DNA from: Comamonadaceae bacterium UBA2334
Lineage (GTDB): Bacteria; Pseudomonadota; Gammaproteobacteria; Burkholderiales; Burkholderiaceae_C
Reading direction: 5' to 3'
Length of the DNA stretch: 7,753 nt
Assembly (NCBI GenBank): GCA_002344885.1
Contig: DDUQ01000047.1
Location: 1-7,753, forward strand
The notes beneath the pieces are model-generated. The model was not told where the DNA came from, did not search any database, and saw nothing but the letters and a program-made list of their open reading frames with translations. This document shows, one piece after another, positions 7,479 through 7,753 of this stretch (within the stretch, counting starts at the first letter, position 1; the number at the start of each line of letters is the position of its first letter). A program made the translations under genes and the position numbers.

Positions 7479-7753
7479 TCAGCCACCTTGCGCCTCCCGC
7501 TGGCGGCGGCGTTCGCGCATCTGCTCGATGAAAATTTTGCGCTCCTCGGCATTCATGGCCTTGAAACGCTCTTGCATCTCTGGGGGCAAGCGGTCAAACC
7601 AGGGCGGTAGCCCATCGGCGCGCGGCGCGTTAGCAGCCCCCTCGCCGCTGGCGGGCTTGGGCGGCGCCTCGGCAGGGCCAGGCGTTGCTGCGCCGGTCGC
7701 CCCAACGGTTGGCGCAGGAACGGGTGCAGCAGCGGCAGGCCCTTTCTCAGCTT
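7479..7753 (-). CDS. mdtA: C-terminal end of the probable periplasmic adaptor (MdtA/MuxA type), 5' part outside the window
   Basis: An open frame enters from the window edge (two bases of a partial codon, then 90 residues) and stops at TGA 7481-7479. The visible part has a low-complexity Ala/Pro linker (visible residues about 1-48), followed by a charged, probably helical segment beginning PPWFDRLPPEMQERFKAM and ending in an Arg-rich stretch (MRERRRQREAQGG). No adaptor core domain (biotinyl-lipoyl, beta-barrel) lies within the window, so the assignment rests mainly on position: the gene directly before mdtB in these operons encodes the membrane-fusion protein that links pump to channel. Extended Ala/Pro tails occur on some proteobacterial adaptors, from general recollection. 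The charged tail also faintly resembles periplasmic Spy/CpxP-like helices, so a small separate protein cannot be excluded from 90 residues alone. Codon use matches its neighbours. Confidence 0.62.
   Translation of the reverse strand, partial: AEKGPAAAAPVPAPTVGATGAATPGPAEAPPKPASGEGAANAPRADGLPPWFDRLPPEMQERFKAMNAEERKIFIEQMRERRRQREAQGG

Noticed and set aside
1..7753. CRISPR arrays, tRNA or rRNA genes, insertion sequences, toxin-antitoxin or defence genes
   Set aside because: The window is almost entirely filled by four efflux genes. I saw no spaced repeats, transposase motifs, cloverleaf sequences or integration marks.

Overview
The window holds most of a tripartite RND multidrug-efflux operon of the MdtABC / MuxABC-OpmB type. 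All genes lie on the minus strand, so transcription runs from high to low coordinates. The DNA is GC-rich with strongly GC-biased third codon positions. The protein sequences look like those of a betaproteobacterium, probably Burkholderiales and possibly Comamonadaceae; that placement is a judgement from sequence style, not a search result.

In transcription order: (1) 7753-7479, the last 90 residues of an upstream gene, most likely the periplasmic adaptor (MdtA/MuxA type), cut by the window edge. (2) A 68-nt intercistronic gap (7478-7411) with an AT-rich imperfect inverted repeat and a good ribosome binding site. (3) 7410-4264, mdtB, a complete 1048-residue RND pump subunit. (4) 4267-1103, mdtC, a complete 1054-residue paralogous subunit whose GTG start overlaps the mdtB stop in a GTGA. 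(5) 1089-1, the first 363 residues of a NodT/OprM-family outer-membrane lipoprotein channel, cut by the other edge. No promoter or terminator is visible; both presumably lie outside the window.

Together the genes would encode an inner-membrane MdtB-MdtC hetero-oligomer, the adaptor bridging the periplasm, and a dedicated outer-membrane duct. The order adaptor-pump-pump-channel matches Pseudomonas muxABC-opmB and differs from E. coli mdtABC-mdtD-baeSR, which borrows TolC. Both pump subunits keep the full proton-relay residue set.

This is a known type of system, and I found no evidence of an undescribed one. The points worth a second look are small: a 12-bp tandem repeat at the end of mdtB that carries the mdtC ribosome binding site, a proline/alanine-rich plus charged tail on the upstream protein, the AT-rich element before mdtB, and a channel gene without its own visible ribosome binding site.
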